Positions 10,636 through 22,612 of a DNA stretch of 64,000 nt are shown here, piece by piece. Each line of letters opens with the position of its first letter. Positions within the stretch are counted from its first letter, which is position 1. Source of the DNA: Polytrichum commune. Lineage: Eukaryota > Streptophyta > Polytrichopsida > Polytrichales > Polytrichaceae. Both the position numbers and the translations under genes were made by a program. The stretch is from the NCBI GenBank assembly GCA_950295325.1, contig OX485807.1, positions 39,402,440 to 39,466,439 of the forward strand, given 5' to 3'. Under the pieces are notes generated by a model. That model did no database searches. It saw only the letters and a list, made by a program, of their open reading frames with translations, and was not told the DNA's origin.

Positions 10636-13581
10636 ATGGCCAAACGTCAGACCCTGCACCATATCTCACACCCAAACTCCACAAAACGCCACATCCCGCA
10701 AGCTCACTCACTTAAAACAGAACGAGTGCTACCTACATTCCTAGCCGCATGCACCAGCATTCACCCTAACCACAACCCCCTGACACTCACACACCTCTCA
10801 CCCACCCCTACACACCCAAACTACAATAAACGCCACACAGCTAGCCGCACACCCCAGCTCACCCACACTCAGATAGCAGTCCGCCATCCCACAAAGTCCA
10901 ACACACATCCATACTTCACACACCGCTGCACCCCACCCCGTCAGATCCAGCACACCCCTCTCCCGAAAACAGACTCCCACATGCCTACCCTTCCCGCAAT
11001 CCCACAATCAGTACCAGCGCACACCAAAGGCAGCCACACAGATACTCGCAATTCCAACCCAAACACAGACGCACACACAGCCAACCACTCCGGAACCTCA
11101 CAAGACTCTTCCCCTAATAGACACAACCTCTCACACAAACTAACCACATTCCCCGCAAAGGCAAATCGCCACCCGCTGATCCCGATCTCCCAACCTGACA
11201 CCCCCCAACAAAGCCCCAATGCAGATCACCAGGAACAATCACACTCACACCAACTCCTACAAATACCTCCGCTCCGCTCACCCTTCCTCACTCATCCTCT
11301 CATCCTCTCCTCACACTCAATCCACACTACAATGGCTCCTAACAGCGATCCCCACACAGCCGCCCAGCATACTCGCAGCAATCCGAGCCAGCACCAAGAT
11401 AGCAGGACCAAAGTGAAAGGCAACACCACCAGCACCGGAGCAGGTTTCCCGGCCAAGAGCCACAACAGAGCGGTACAGAAACATGCAGGGCGTGGAGGAG
11501 ACGAGGAAGCGGCGGTTTCACTAGCGGGAGCCGGGACCAGGAGCCGCAGTTTAGGCCGAAGACGGGCCCTCATCTCCGACTACAGTAACGAAGAGGACCG
11601 GGAGACAACTGCCCCAACACCTAGCCAACCCACGGTCATAAAGGAGAAGGCCCCCCCTTCTCATGATTCCGACATAGATATGCAACTCGTAGACGTTTCG
11701 CCCGAACACGGCGGAAGTTCACTTCAACTATCATCATCCCACAATGAGTACGCCGCCATCCCCAACCAAGCCGCCATCTCCACAAATCGACTAGACATCA
11801 TCAATCTTGCCGATGAGACCCCCACGACCTCACACAAGAGCCCAAGGAAGGAAGCTACATCCGACACACAAAGCGCCAAACGTAGGAGGAATGAAGAGGG
11901 ACGACACACGACTCCACTCGGAACGAGCAAACTCCAACATGAGAAGACCAAAGAAGCCGTCCCAAGCATTGACATCGTCTCCCACATGTGGTTAGGATTC
12001 CCCATCCATGAAGCCATAGCCATTCAACGGGGCCAAGAGATCATCCACGAACACCGGCCAACCGAAGAATTCACAAGACTAGGGATCCCCACCAAAGAGA
12101 TTGTCGAGTTCAAGACTCTCCGAAGAGCGTTCCCGCATGTACCGCAAGTTTACTACCCACAAGAGAGACCGGATGCGGTCCCTGGGAACCACCTCCACTT
12201 CACACAACTCCCAAGACTAGAGAAGATCGACCCAACCACCGGCCTATCCGAAGGCTTTCACATCACCGTCCGATACGATTTCGGTTTCAAGAATACAAGT
12301 AGACAAGAGGCAAGGAGAGGTTGCATGGAACGACTTCGACAAATGGAGATCCCCCTCGGCTTGACATACTCCAATCCCATAGACATAGGAATCAATGCCG
12401 TCACGAAGAATTGGGCGGGCTTCATCAAAATTCACCTACTACACCCCCAAAGGGACGGGATAGCACTCCTCCAAGGTAACCGGGCATTTGTCATGGAGAT
12501 GGAAGGTGGTGAACGCGTCATTGGCAAGGTAGAAAAAAGATTCGAGCTCATGACAAAGGCCCGGAATCTTCGTCTACACATCAAAGGTGAGACACTCCGC
12601 CATGAGCATGCCTCTCATGTATTTGAGGAAATTGTGAGAGAAAGTTACTACACCGGTAGACAACACGAATTTATGGGCCTCACCAAGCCGGAGCTCGACA
12701 AAACCTTCGCTTTTCTCACTCTCACCACGAAGGAGGCCCGGGACATAATACTCAATGAAGGACTCTCATTCAAACATGAGAAATTACAAGTGAGTATCAC
12801 AAGGGATCGTAGTGCCGGCAACCCGTCGGAGCTCCGGATTAGCACAACACTTGTCGCTAATAACCTCCCACAACGCGAGTCCCAAGCATCCATCACCAAG
12901 GCCATCAAGCAAGCATTCGGGGCGGATAACATTGTGGGAGTAAGCTTTGGCACCAACCCATACACCGATAAGCAAGCGGGATGGTGCCACATCCAATGTC
13001 TCAACGCCGCGGTCTACACGGAGTGGCTACACCGATCCACATTCATCCTAGGACGACGTATCGACTTCATCCCACACCACGGAAGCATCGACGGCACGGA
13101 TCCGAACAACACGGCCATCCGCCTAGCCCAAGCACCCGCGAGAGAGGCTATCGCGGAGAAAATCCAAGCCATGGGCAACGTCACCAACTCCAACCCAATC
13201 CTCACCGAGAAGTACCTCACCAAAACCATGAAGGAGTTGGAGGACAAGTTGGATGAGAAGTTCGGGACGCTCACCACCACCATAAACACACATACGGACC
13301 GGAGGCACGAGGGCACCACGGCCACAATCACACATCACTCCAACAACCTCCAAGCACTATTTGGAACAATCGCCCAAGAACTCCAACAATCCAACCTACG
13401 CATGCAAGGACTAGTCAACGGGCTCGCTACCGCCGCACCGGAAATACTACATAGAACTACAATACCACCACTACCGCACGGCTACAACGCTACCGCACCA
13501 CCTCTCCCCCTACAAGCCCCCCCGGGCTTCCACAACAACCCATCAACACATCACCAAGGACACAACTCATTTAATGAATAG
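10636..13581 (+). CDS. LINE ORF1 protein (RRM-like region plus C-terminal coiled coil)
   Basis: 981 aa from the ATG at 10636; the true start may be upstream at 9907. Residues 1-270 are His/Thr/Pro-rich and probably disordered. About 275-420 are basic and acidic patches (RSRSLGRRR, SAKRRRNEEGR). About 450-830 form a globular block whose end (TTLVANNLP … AGWCHIQC … GRRIDFIP) has the beta-alpha-beta pattern of an RRM-like RNA-binding fold. About 855-925 are likely coiled coil (YLTKTMKELEDKLDEKFG…), as in trimeric LINE ORF1 proteins. A nucleic-acid chaperone or RNP role is inferred. The stop codon at 13579-13581 overlaps an ATG at 13574 in the ORF2 frame (ATGAATAG), an arrangement that would allow termination-reinitiation. 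Confidence 0.8.
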   Translation: MAKRQTLHHISHPNSTKRHIPQAHSLKTERVLPTFLAACTSIHPNHNPLTLTHLSPTPTHPNYNKRHTASRTPQLTHTQIAVRHPTKSNTHPYFTHRCTPPRQIQHTPLPKTDSHMPTLPAIPQSVPAHTKGSHTDTRNSNPNTDAHTANHSGTSQDSSPNRHNLSHKLTTFPAKANRHPLIPISQPDTPQQSPNADHQEQSHSHQLLQIPPLRSPFLTHPLILSSHSIHTTMAPNSDPHTAAQHTRSNPSQHQDSRTKVKGNTTSTGAGFPAKSHNRAVQKHAGRGGDEEAAVSLAGAGTRSRSLGRRRALISDYSNEEDRETTAPTPSQPTVIKEKAPPSHDSDIDMQLVDVSPEHGGSSLQLSSSHNEYAAIPNQAAISTNRLDIINLADETPTTSHKSPRKEATSDTQSAKRRRNEEGRHTTPLGTSKLQHEKTKEAVPSIDIVSHMWLGFPIHEAIAIQRGQEIIHEHRPTEEFTRLGIPTKEIVEFKTLRRAFPHVPQVYYPQERPDAVPGNHLHFTQLPRLEKIDPTTGLSEGFHITVRYDFGFKNTSRQEARRGCMERLRQMEIPLGLTYSNPIDIGINAVTKNWAGFIKIHLLHPQRDGIALLQGNRAFVMEMEGGERVIGKVEKRFELMTKARNLRLHIKGETLRHEHASHVFEEIVRESYYTGRQHEFMGLTKPELDKTFAFLTLTTKEARDIILNEGLSFKHEKLQVSITRDRSAGNPSELRISTTLVANNLPQRESQASITKAIKQAFGADNIVGVSFGTNPYTDKQAGWCHIQCLNAAVYTEWLHRSTFILGRRIDFIPHHGSIDGTDPNNTAIRLAQAPAREAIAEKIQAMGNVTNSNPILTEKYLTKTMKELEDKLDEKFGTLTTTINTHTDRRHEGTTATITHHSNNLQALFGTIAQELQQSNLRMQGLVNGLATAAPEILHRTTIPPLPHGYNATAPPLPLQAPPGFHNNPSTHHQGHNSFNE

Positions 13582-14005
13582 TGACCACCCGAGACATCAC
13601 CAATGGTCCCCTTTGCTTATCTTGCTTATTTGTTGTATTACATTTTATTTACTTAATAAAGAGTTCGTTTTCTCACTCCACACGCCTACCACATACATAG
13701 TCACATACACAATGTCAACCATCACTCCAAGGCCCATACACACCAATACAAACCTCCACACAAAATCCCCACCAAAATTACAAGCAAAATATACACTAAA
13801 ACCCCTAGACTTTACACACACATCCTTCAAACACCCACCAAACCCCACACAATCACAAACCCCACACAACAACACATTTCACCCCCATTACATCAACAAC
13901 ACAATCACAAATAATAAAACCATATTCAACACACAAAAATATATACTTAAGTACACCCCCACAAACATCCCCATCAATGCACTAATATTACATCCACCAA
14001 AATAA
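13574..14005 (+). pseudogene. Possible ORF2 leader segment overlapping the ORF1 stop
   Basis: This 143-aa ORF starts inside the last codons of ORF1, in the same frame (frame 2) as the main ORF2. It opens with a hydrophobic stretch (LLILLICCITFYLL) and continues Thr/Pro/Asn/His-rich. It ends at TAA 14003-14005, and at least two more frame-2 stops follow before 14201. It may be the decayed true beginning of ORF2, or intergenic sequence between ORF1 and ORF2. No domain was recognised. Confidence 0.35.
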
Positions 14006-14830
14006 TGCCCCAAAAAACACATATTAATATTCAAACCTCAAAATATACATCTAAAGAGAACATCCTATCCCCATCCCACCCACAAAAACATCATAAAAAA
14101 CCTCACACATGTAACGGATATTAACCCCACTACATACCACAAATGGCCCATATCCCCTACATATTATATTCCCTACTTTATATATAAAGAAAGAGACACT
14201 TTGATCCTCACTTGTTTAGTTTGTACTTACATCCACCCCATACACACTTGCACCACACAAAATAACAACACAAACCCCACACCAAATTCCCAATCCCCCT
14301 TAAACCACACACTAACACCTCTCTATATTACACGCCTACTACTTACCCACCCCACCAACCTCATACAAAAAGTCATCACACACCAACACATACCCATCCC
14401 CCTTGATAGAACCCACACTACCAACCCACATCATAGACTATTGCCTCTTACACATGAAAAAATACTAAACCCCCATCGATCGGGCATAAAAACACATCCC
14501 ACAATCAAACCACAAACACTACCCACACCCTATATGGACACCCCACACACACACAACACATCTAATCGCACACATAATATCTATGGCACACCTTTATATA
14601 AAAGGACCTTATTATCATACTACAAAATCACCACAACCTCCATAGACACCACAATACCCATACTTCTTAACACCCCACAACAACTACAATTCCAATACCC
14701 AAAATACATAGGCATACCACACACCTCTATACACATCACATTCTACACAACCAAACACCCTCACCACAAACATCCAACCTTATATAAACTAACCACATAC
14801 ATTATAGACCTACAAGCACTCATACTCCTT

Positions 14831-14860
14831 AGCGGTGACATAAAACCTAACCCCGGACCA
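14831..14860 (+). other. 2A-like motif 1 in LINE ORF2
   Basis: Encodes SGDIKPNPGP preceded by LILL. The C-terminal NPG|P, the D and the I match the ribosome-skipping 2A consensus D(V/I)ExNPGP, but the usual Glu is Lys and the next residue is Pro. 2A-like motifs are known in N-terminal regions of some APE-type LINEs. Skipping activity is inferred, not shown. Confidence 0.7.
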
Positions 14861-15031
14861 AATATACACATAACCAAAGACCTATACAACTATATACAAC
14901 AACATAGTACACATCCTCCCTCATGGATAATCTATGCAATAATCGTAACAATCAACCAAAAATCCAACCAAAAATCACAATTAAACATAATAATACAACA
15001 CCATACTCAACTACATTTACTCATTTTACAA

Positions 15032-15061
15032 TGCGGCGACATCCACCCTAACCCAGGACCT
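15032..15061 (+). other. 2A-like motif 2 in LINE ORF2
   Basis: Encodes CGDIHPNPGP after LHLLILQ. As in motif 1, NPG|P and D-I are kept and the Glu position is His. It lies 201 nt (67 codons) after motif 1 in the same frame, so two skips would release a short middle peptide. Confidence 0.7.
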
Positions 15062-16609
15062 ATGCCTGACCTACTAAAAATACACCCCCTTGACCACAAG
15101 AGAAGACAAACAACATATTTCCTACCAAGTACGATAAAATTCCACCCAGAATACCAACACTTGGCCGAAACATTCAAACCCCTTTTCCAACACACACATC
15201 CGCTCCATACACAAATAATACACTCCCTCCCATACTTGTATAATCACATACAACAATATAATCACCATCCTCCCCCAAGGGTCATCTATGCAATAGTCGT
15301 AACCATTAGTCCCTCTACTCTAATATGTAACACACTCCTACACCACCAACCAATACAAGAATGGACATCTCAGCTACTAGAAAAAATGTCAAGATTGCAA
15401 AACCCACCAGAAAGACACATAGATACCCCACACCCATATACACAATTTTGTCATATATATAAAGACACTATCACCCCTCCCAACACAATACACAAACAAT
15501 TATATGATTATATACATCTAGACCATAACTCCGTTAATATAGAAAAATTACAAGAAAAATTCTCATATCTACCACGACAACTACTAATGGAGGCACTAAG
15601 ATATAACGAACCTATAAATGAATACACACGTCCCAACCCCCCCATTACTTATCATCCATCACCCTCGCCCAACCCGGTCCCGCTAACTAGTCAAGAATCA
15701 TACGCCATAACCTGGAATGCCTCCTCACTAAACACTGCCATGCCATGTCTACAAGAACTAATCACGGACCCCCAACAACCCCCATCAATCATCACCATTC
15801 AAGAAACCAAGCTTTCCGCCACTAAATCCACAAAATATATACAACACCTATTCCCTCAATACAAACTTTTCTTTAACAACACACACAACATCACAAGAAT
15901 CACACGCCAACGAATGACATATAGAGGATATAGAGGAGGACTACTACTACTAATACACAACAAACACGCATTTTCAGGCAATCTTTCCAAAATTCCCACC
16001 CCCGCAAACATATCCCCATTCCTCCAAGTAACGCACATAGCAAACCAACCTTTACAACCATCGCTCTTAATTAATTTATATATGCCCTCGCATGAGGAGG
16101 ACCTACCCCTCATTCCCATCATACAAACTAACATCACTCATCAAATCAATACACACCCTAATCACACATACATCCTATGTGGAGATTTTAATAGAGACAT
16201 TGCTTTGATTGGAAGACAAAACGACCAACAAACCACACCGCCACAACCGGAAGATTACCTTTGGCGATCATTTACAACCAACCTAGAATTAACATACATC
16301 ACGACAAACACAACATTCTCAAGGCAAGGAGGGCATAATTACACATAAAATAGCCTAATAGATGGATTTTACATCAAAACCCCACATAACCACCAATTCA
16401 CCTCAACTACAAATCAAACAACACACCTAAACTCCGATCATCTACCTGTACAACTCCGAATACCCCCAAACACACTTATAGCAAGATAACCAATCACAAC
16501 CCCCGACCCACCACCTAGGATACTTAACCCTATACCCAAGGAAAATCTAGAAACTTTCCACACCAAATTCTTCGAGGACAACTCAAACCAAATCGACGAG
16601 CTCATACAA

Positions 16610-19600
16610 TTGTTAGAAAATAACCACTTGACAAATGAACAATGGCAACTAGCATGTCAATCACTAAGCTCCCTCACCGATAACATTACAACCACCGTCC
16701 TAGAAACATGTAGTGCCCCACCCATTCCCACGCTATCAAACAAAATTGCTAAGCAAGGAGGCTACCTTCCAAAGAAACTCCAAAAAGAATGGAAAATACA
16801 TCTATCTACCTACCATCTTATTAGAAAAACAATATATATCATAAAAAATAACCCAAATTGGCGAATTCACCCCATTATCACAAAAAAAATTAACAACCAT
16901 ACCCCTGTCACTATACCCTTACCTCCACACCCTTCCCACCCATACGAAACATGGTTAGCCAACTTAGCCAACATCGCCAAAGAAGCTAAAAATAAAGCCC
17001 GCAAAATAACAACAAACTACACAACCCAACAAATCAAAAAAGCCATATGCAAATACCAACAATTATATGACAAAAGTCCCAAGAAAATTAATAGAAAAGT
17101 CTTCAAGAATATTGACACCCCCCCTCTAGACTGCCTAATAGATCGATTCAATAATATCCTTACAAGCCCCACAGACATCGCACAAGAAATACATGTGCAA
17201 CAATCCATAAGCAATAGACCAACCGTCCCAACATGCCATTATCAACCCGATCACCCACAACAATGCTTATGTGGAGTTAGACAATATCCGTGGCATGACC
17301 TCAACGGATTTACTATAGAAAATAGAGGCGAAGCCTTAACTCCCTTACACACATACCTAGACCAAGAAACATACGATATATGTCTTAAAAACCTTACCAA
17401 CGGGAAAATGCCGGGACCCGATCAAATTCCTAACACCATACTAAAAAATATGCCGCCAAGATTTCACAAGCTTCTACTATTATTTTTTACCCACTGTTAT
17501 AAACAAAAACAAATACCTGAAGCTTGGAAAACGAGCCTTACGATACTCTTATACAAAAAAGGCAACCCCCATCACCTCACCAACCATCGGCCTATTGCAC
17601 TTGCCAACACTATCTACAAACTATTTACTAGCACGCTCACTAGTATTCTCTCATCATACGGGGAAAAACACCAAATTCTACATGATAGCCAAGAGGGCTT
17701 TAGAGCGGAAAGATGCACCGCCCGACAACTCCAAACCCTCATTGCCGCATTAGAAGATGCACGACTCACTAACCAAGACATCTACATCCTATACATAGAC
17801 TTCAAAAATGCCTTTGGCTCTATCGACCATGCTAGACTCCTCGCCATTATGAAAGACCTCGGTTATCCGCAAGATGCCGTAGCACTAGTAGGAAATATCT
17901 ATTCACAATCAACTACCACATTTATCGGGGAATATTTCGATAAAACATTACCCATACCCATACAAAGGGGAACCATACAAGGAGATACGCTAAGCCCTTA
18001 CCTCTTCATCATCTTTCTCGAACCATTACTTAGATGGTTACAACGTGGACCCCACGGATACACCTTAAAAACCTCTAATACAAAATTAAGCTCCGCGGCC
18101 TATGCGGACGACCTAGCGGTAATATCCAACAATACGACATCCATACAACAACAATTGAACAAGCTAGATAGATATTGCGAATGGGCCGGAATGGACCTCG
18201 GCATCCCGAAATGTGCAATCACAGGATGCCCAAATAAATCCAAACTAAATGCACAAGCCTTTAAAACACATTTAACGGCTATTAATATTAACTTCCGAAA
18301 CCAACCAATACCGATACTAAGCCAACACGAACCATATGTTTACCTCGGAATCAATTTAGTTCCATCACTACAATGGAAAACACAAACGCATATCACAACA
18401 ACCAAACTAATCAAACAATGTAAACTCCTAACCACATGCCCAGCCACCATGAAGCAAAAAATACAAATGGTTGACACAGTCATAAGAGCCGGCATAGCCT
18501 ATAGCTTTTATGCCGTCCCTTACTCACTTCCCGCTATTAAAAAACTAGATAAAAGAATAATTGCCCTACACAAAAATATATGTGGCCTCCCAAAATGCCT
18601 ATCAAATGCAGTTACACAACTTCCACAAAATATGTTCGGCACCGAAGCTTTCTCACTAAAAAATGCCTATATAACATGTATCAGAGAACAACTCATAAAT
18701 GCCCTCAACGACCAAGGAAGACTTGGAAGAATATATAATGGATTAACCAAACATATCCTTGCTAAACATGGCGGATCACTCCACTTACCACGAATAACCC
18801 CACATGATTGCATGAGATCACCAATTACTAGAACATTATACCTACTCAAAAAAACTAGTGACACTCATCTTAGAAGTACACTTGCAAAATTCCCCCTTCA
18901 CCCTACGCCATTAGAGACACAATGGATGAGTCAAGCACACCATATACCCACACTAACTCCCACCACTTCCCTCAAATACTTACATAAATTAATTCTACAC
19001 AACATAACCGAACTAAAACACATAACGCACCCCAATGGCACACACCTCATGACAAATGATGAATTCAAGTACTATTATGCCCCACCCACTAAACTAGTTA
19101 AAACCGCCCTAGAACACGCGCGTAAGCTATTTTGTAAACCCCCTTGTCACAACCAATGCCCAAATACTTGCCTAACACATACAACACCCAATACTCTCAA
19201 GGACGCCTACAAAATACAAAATCATCATATAAACACAAGCCTAAATAGACAAAACATACGCCCCATATCACCCCCACTACCGGAACATCCAAAACCCCCC
19301 TTACATATCCAACAAAACCATATACAATTCCCAATACAATCTATAATAAACGACCACCCTCACACATACAAAGACAAACACAATATCACAAAACACTACA
19401 CATCCTACCTTTGCCAATGGATACTTCCTAACGAAACCAAATATCATAAATGGCTCCCACAAAGAGATTTGTTCCCTTGGAACAATCAAAACACTATAAA
19501 TCACAACATACTACTCTTAACACAATACTATACCCAAAAACAACACCAACACTTCACCAACATTCTCCAAATAAACTTTAGTGAAGCACAAATGAGAGAC

Positions 19601-20713
19601 ACAAGATATGTCCGTCCACCACAAGACATACCCCTATGCCACATTCATATCAATGAATGCAACCCAGATAATGACATTGAATGCACACAACACACCATTC
19701 AAAGCCAATATGGCGCATCACACATCTATGATAATGACGGACACCACCTAATTACCATTCCCGAACTCAGACTACAATGGCTATGGGAACAATACCAAAA
19801 TGCATTAAACAAACCACACAACTTAGAACCCCCCACACAATCCTTTGAAAAAGAAGTGGCATGGTTATATCAAAGATACAAATATAGAATGCCCAAAAAC
19901 GACCCCCTCAAACTCTCACAATACACCCTCCCAAGTGCCATCATAGAAAACATCATTGACTCCTTCCACATCACCCATTCCTACTTCTCATCACCAATCA
20001 CATGTCCTACTACATTGAAACAATTCTCCTCCCCATTTTCTAGGGACAAGGTATTCGGGTCAATAGGCACAGCATTCCAACATAAATGGGCAGGGGTGGG
20101 ATATGCCCACCCGCACACAGAAAAAGACACTCAACAAGCCCTACATTGGGCTAGACTTGCCGCCAAACATAACCCAGACACAATCACAATACTCATAACA
20201 ACTGACCCAAACTGGTACCACAATCTCAACCCCCATGAAGGCCCTTTCCCAGATTCTCACGTTATCTCACATTTCAAAGCAGACACCATTGCATATGATG
20301 AACCCACAATACCCCCGGAATTACGAACTAACCCACGAACAGAAAATCATGACATCCGCATATTATGTATACACCACAAACACACGTCCCCCGGATCATG
20401 TGAATATGCGAATCGTATGGACACTATTAGCACTAACCTCCAAATACCCACATCATTTCACACATCGGCACCGCCTACACCTATAAACACCTTAGTAAAT
20501 AGAAGCAAGAAATGGTCCCAACTTATATACCCACCCCCCCCATCCAATTACAAACCAAACTTCCAACACTCCCATATACACGAATCAAGACATATGCCTA
20601 CCCCTCAAATACCACCCACAATTTTGCTATTACACGGATGGATCATTCATGCCACCCAAAGAAATAACCCGAGGGCATTGGAGAAGAGAAAAAGCAGGGT
20701 ATGGTATATATAA
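16610..20713 (+). pseudogene. LINE ORF2 part 2: reverse transcriptase and connecting region
   Basis: This is the same reading frame as part 1 after the stops at 16346 and 16487, 1,367 codons long. RT motifs in order: GKMPGPDQIP (about 17400), NHRPIALANTIYKLF (about 17580), DSQEGFRAERCTARQL (about 17690), YIDFKNAFGSIDH (about 17790-17830), GTIQGDTLSPYLF (about 17970), and the catalytic YADD at 18101-18112, followed by GIPKCAITG. The long 800-residue linker has two Cys/His clusters near 19130-19185 (KPPCHNQCPNTC). The frame runs into a stop at 20711-20713 just as the RNase H domain begins in another frame, so a frameshift lies at about 20500-20620. The RT core itself looks intact. Confidence 0.85.
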
Positions 20714-22091
20714 CCCTTTCAAAAACCTCAAAATCACAGAAAGACTACCCGGACTCCAAAATATACTTAGAGCAGAACTTATGGCTATACACCACACCCT
20801 CCACCTCCTAACTACCACATACCGGAATGAACCGGCACATATCTTTACAGATTGTCTCAATGTCTTATACCTCCTGAACACGCAAACTAAACACCCAACA
20901 CTACACAATAGCCACCCGGATAAAAAGATACTAGAATCCATAGTTAAGATGCTGCAATCCCGCACACAAACCACCACCCTACACAAAGTCAAAGCCCACA
21001 CAAACATTCAAGGTAACGAACAAGCCGATAAATTAGCAAAATTGGGTTGTGAATTAGAACATAGAGACGCTATAGCCACACATGAGCATGCGCACCCCAC
21101 GCCATACTACCTCCAAAAAGATTGGTGGCATTCAATGCAAGAAACACCAGACAAAGGCCCCATCCGACACCTTGGCAAATACATCACCAAACACGATAAA
21201 AAACACAACCTATCCATTCTAGCAACCCAAACACATCAATTACATAAATGGCTTGATAACAAAGATATCGACAAAACATTATCAAATGACTTTTGGACCA
21301 ACCCGGCTATCTCAGACAAGCAAAAAACGTGCTTAGTAAAATTCCGAACTGGACAATACATGGGACAAGCTAGAAAACAACTCTTTTTTGGTAGAATTGC
21401 ATACCCATCCCATACATGTAACATTTGCAACTCATTAGAAGCGGATACATGGCTACATATACTCCTTAAGTGCAAACAACAACACATCCACGCACTAATT
21501 ACAAAAAGACATAACAAAGCGGTATGGGAAATACGCAAACTTCTTGTCTCAAATAAAATAACAAGACACTACATACTCATGAACGCAGGTACATATAATG
21601 AACTACCCCAAGACAACACAGTACCAACATGGTTACTACCCTGCACATGTGGTACCCAAAGATGTCATTGCAACGCTAGACTCAAACCCGACATTTTATG
21701 CATTATAGGGCACCCTTACAATTCCCCACCACCAGAAGCACCCACACCAGAAATTACAGTTCAATTTATAGAATTCACATACTGTAATGACAGATTCTCC
21801 ACTGAAACCATAAATCAAAAAGTCACAAAATATCAACCACTCATAAATAATATCATCGCAAAGGGTTGGAACGTAGCCCCACTTATTGTATTAGCATCTG
21901 GTGCCCGAGCCACAACTCACATCCCCTCAATGAACGAACTTGAAACAAAGCTTAAACTCCCCACATCACAAATTAGGAACACATTCAAACAACTTAACAT
22001 AATTGCCATACAATATGCACACTCAATATTAATCCACAAAAGACGAATAGAAAATAAACAACCCATCACAGACCTACAAAATCATAACTAA
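20649..22091 (+). pseudogene. LINE ORF2 part 3: RNase H, CCHC finger and restriction-like endonuclease-type C-terminus
   Basis: The frame is open from about 20583. YYTDGSF (about 20628-20648) supplies the first RNase H Asp, followed by LRAELMAI (Glu), FTDCLNVL (Asp) and VKAHTNIQGNEQADKLA. A finger CNICN…HILLKC (C-x2-C…H-x4-C) follows at 21417-21473. After CTCGTQRCHC comes KPDILCI (21684 on), then FIEFTYCND (about 21765-21791), KVTKYQPLI (about 21819-21845) and GWNVAPLIVL. The PD … E … K-x2-KYxxL spacing is that of the restriction-like endonuclease of R2/Dualen-type LINEs. It ends at TAA 22089-22091. Together with the APE this suggests a dual-endonuclease element. The RLE call rests on motifs only. 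Confidence 0.75.
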
Positions 22092-22249
22092 AATTAGAGA
22101 GGGGTAGTGGTCAGACCACTAGTTATTAAGTTACCACCTATAGCTCAGAAAGGCGGGGAGTAGCCGGCTGGTTGGTACAACTTTCCTGCCTATGATTAAC
22201 TCACTTGCAGCACCAAGTCAAAGTGTATTGCACTAACACGCTCAGACGA

Positions 22250-22330
22250 ATTCAACGCGAATCGAACCCGGTCCGTATTAATACAACACACACGTCCTTA
22301 TCCAACTAACCTTGGAACCATGACTTGGTG
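22250..22330 (-). other. tRNA-like (pol III box A/box B-like) segment in the LINE 3' UTR, antisense
   Basis: Read on the minus strand, GGTTAGTTGGATAAGG (about 22296-22311) resembles a tRNA D-arm/box A. CCGGGTTCGATTCGC (22257-22271) resembles the T-arm/box B GGTTCGANNCC, except for the last C. About 25 nt separate them. I could not fold a full cloverleaf with confidence, so it may be a SINE head or a chance match. Confidence 0.35.
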
Positions 22331-22585
22331 ACCAACAACACAATCAACCATCATTTATACTCAAACAAATACGCACGCTTCCCGTCTCCAATGAAGTAGA
22401 AAAACCCACACAATTCTAAATTAAAACCCATGCACCCTACACACCACCCCCCCCCCCGGTTCAACCGGTTAAAACATCAGTTACTAACATAGTGTCTACT
22501 CCCTGCAAAGGGTGAAGTAGTATTACACCCAACGCCGCTACCCTGGGGTACGGCCACGGTTGTCCTACGAACAGACACTTTATTC

Positions 22586-22612
22586 ACTCCGGTCCCTGGT
22601 AGGGACCGGAGT
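22586..22612 (+). other. Terminal hairpin of the LINE RNA
   Basis: A 12-bp perfect stem (ACTCCGGTCCCT / AGGGACCGGAGT) with a GGT loop ends 5 nt before the 3' target duplication. A structured 3' end recognised by the element's own RT would explain the missing poly(A) tail. That role is inferred. Confidence 0.75.

Larger units (their letters stand above)
14201..16348 (+). pseudogene. LINE ORF2 part 1: N-terminal region with two 2A-like motifs, then AP endonuclease
   Basis: Open for 715 codons; 14201 is a TTG, not a convincing start. Residues about 211-220 (SGDIKPNPGP) and about 278-287 (CGDIHPNPGP) are 2A-like. Each is preceded by a hydrophobic run and followed by a similar module containing LYNxIQQ…IYAIxVTI, which suggests an internal duplication. 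From about residue 500 an APE-type endonuclease begins: ITWNASSLN, then IQETKLS, LINLYMPS and CGDFNRDI. The frame is cut at TAA 16346-16348, inside the last part of the domain. The same frame then continues with SLIDGF and SDHLPV, which are the final APE motifs, up to a second TAA at 16487-16489. These are nonsense changes within one ancestral ORF2. Confidence 0.85.

Noticed and set aside
11292-13353. Minus-strand ORFs across LINE ORF1
   Set aside because: The low-G plus strand leaves few stops on the opposite strand; the products are Cys/Val/Gly-rich with no family features.
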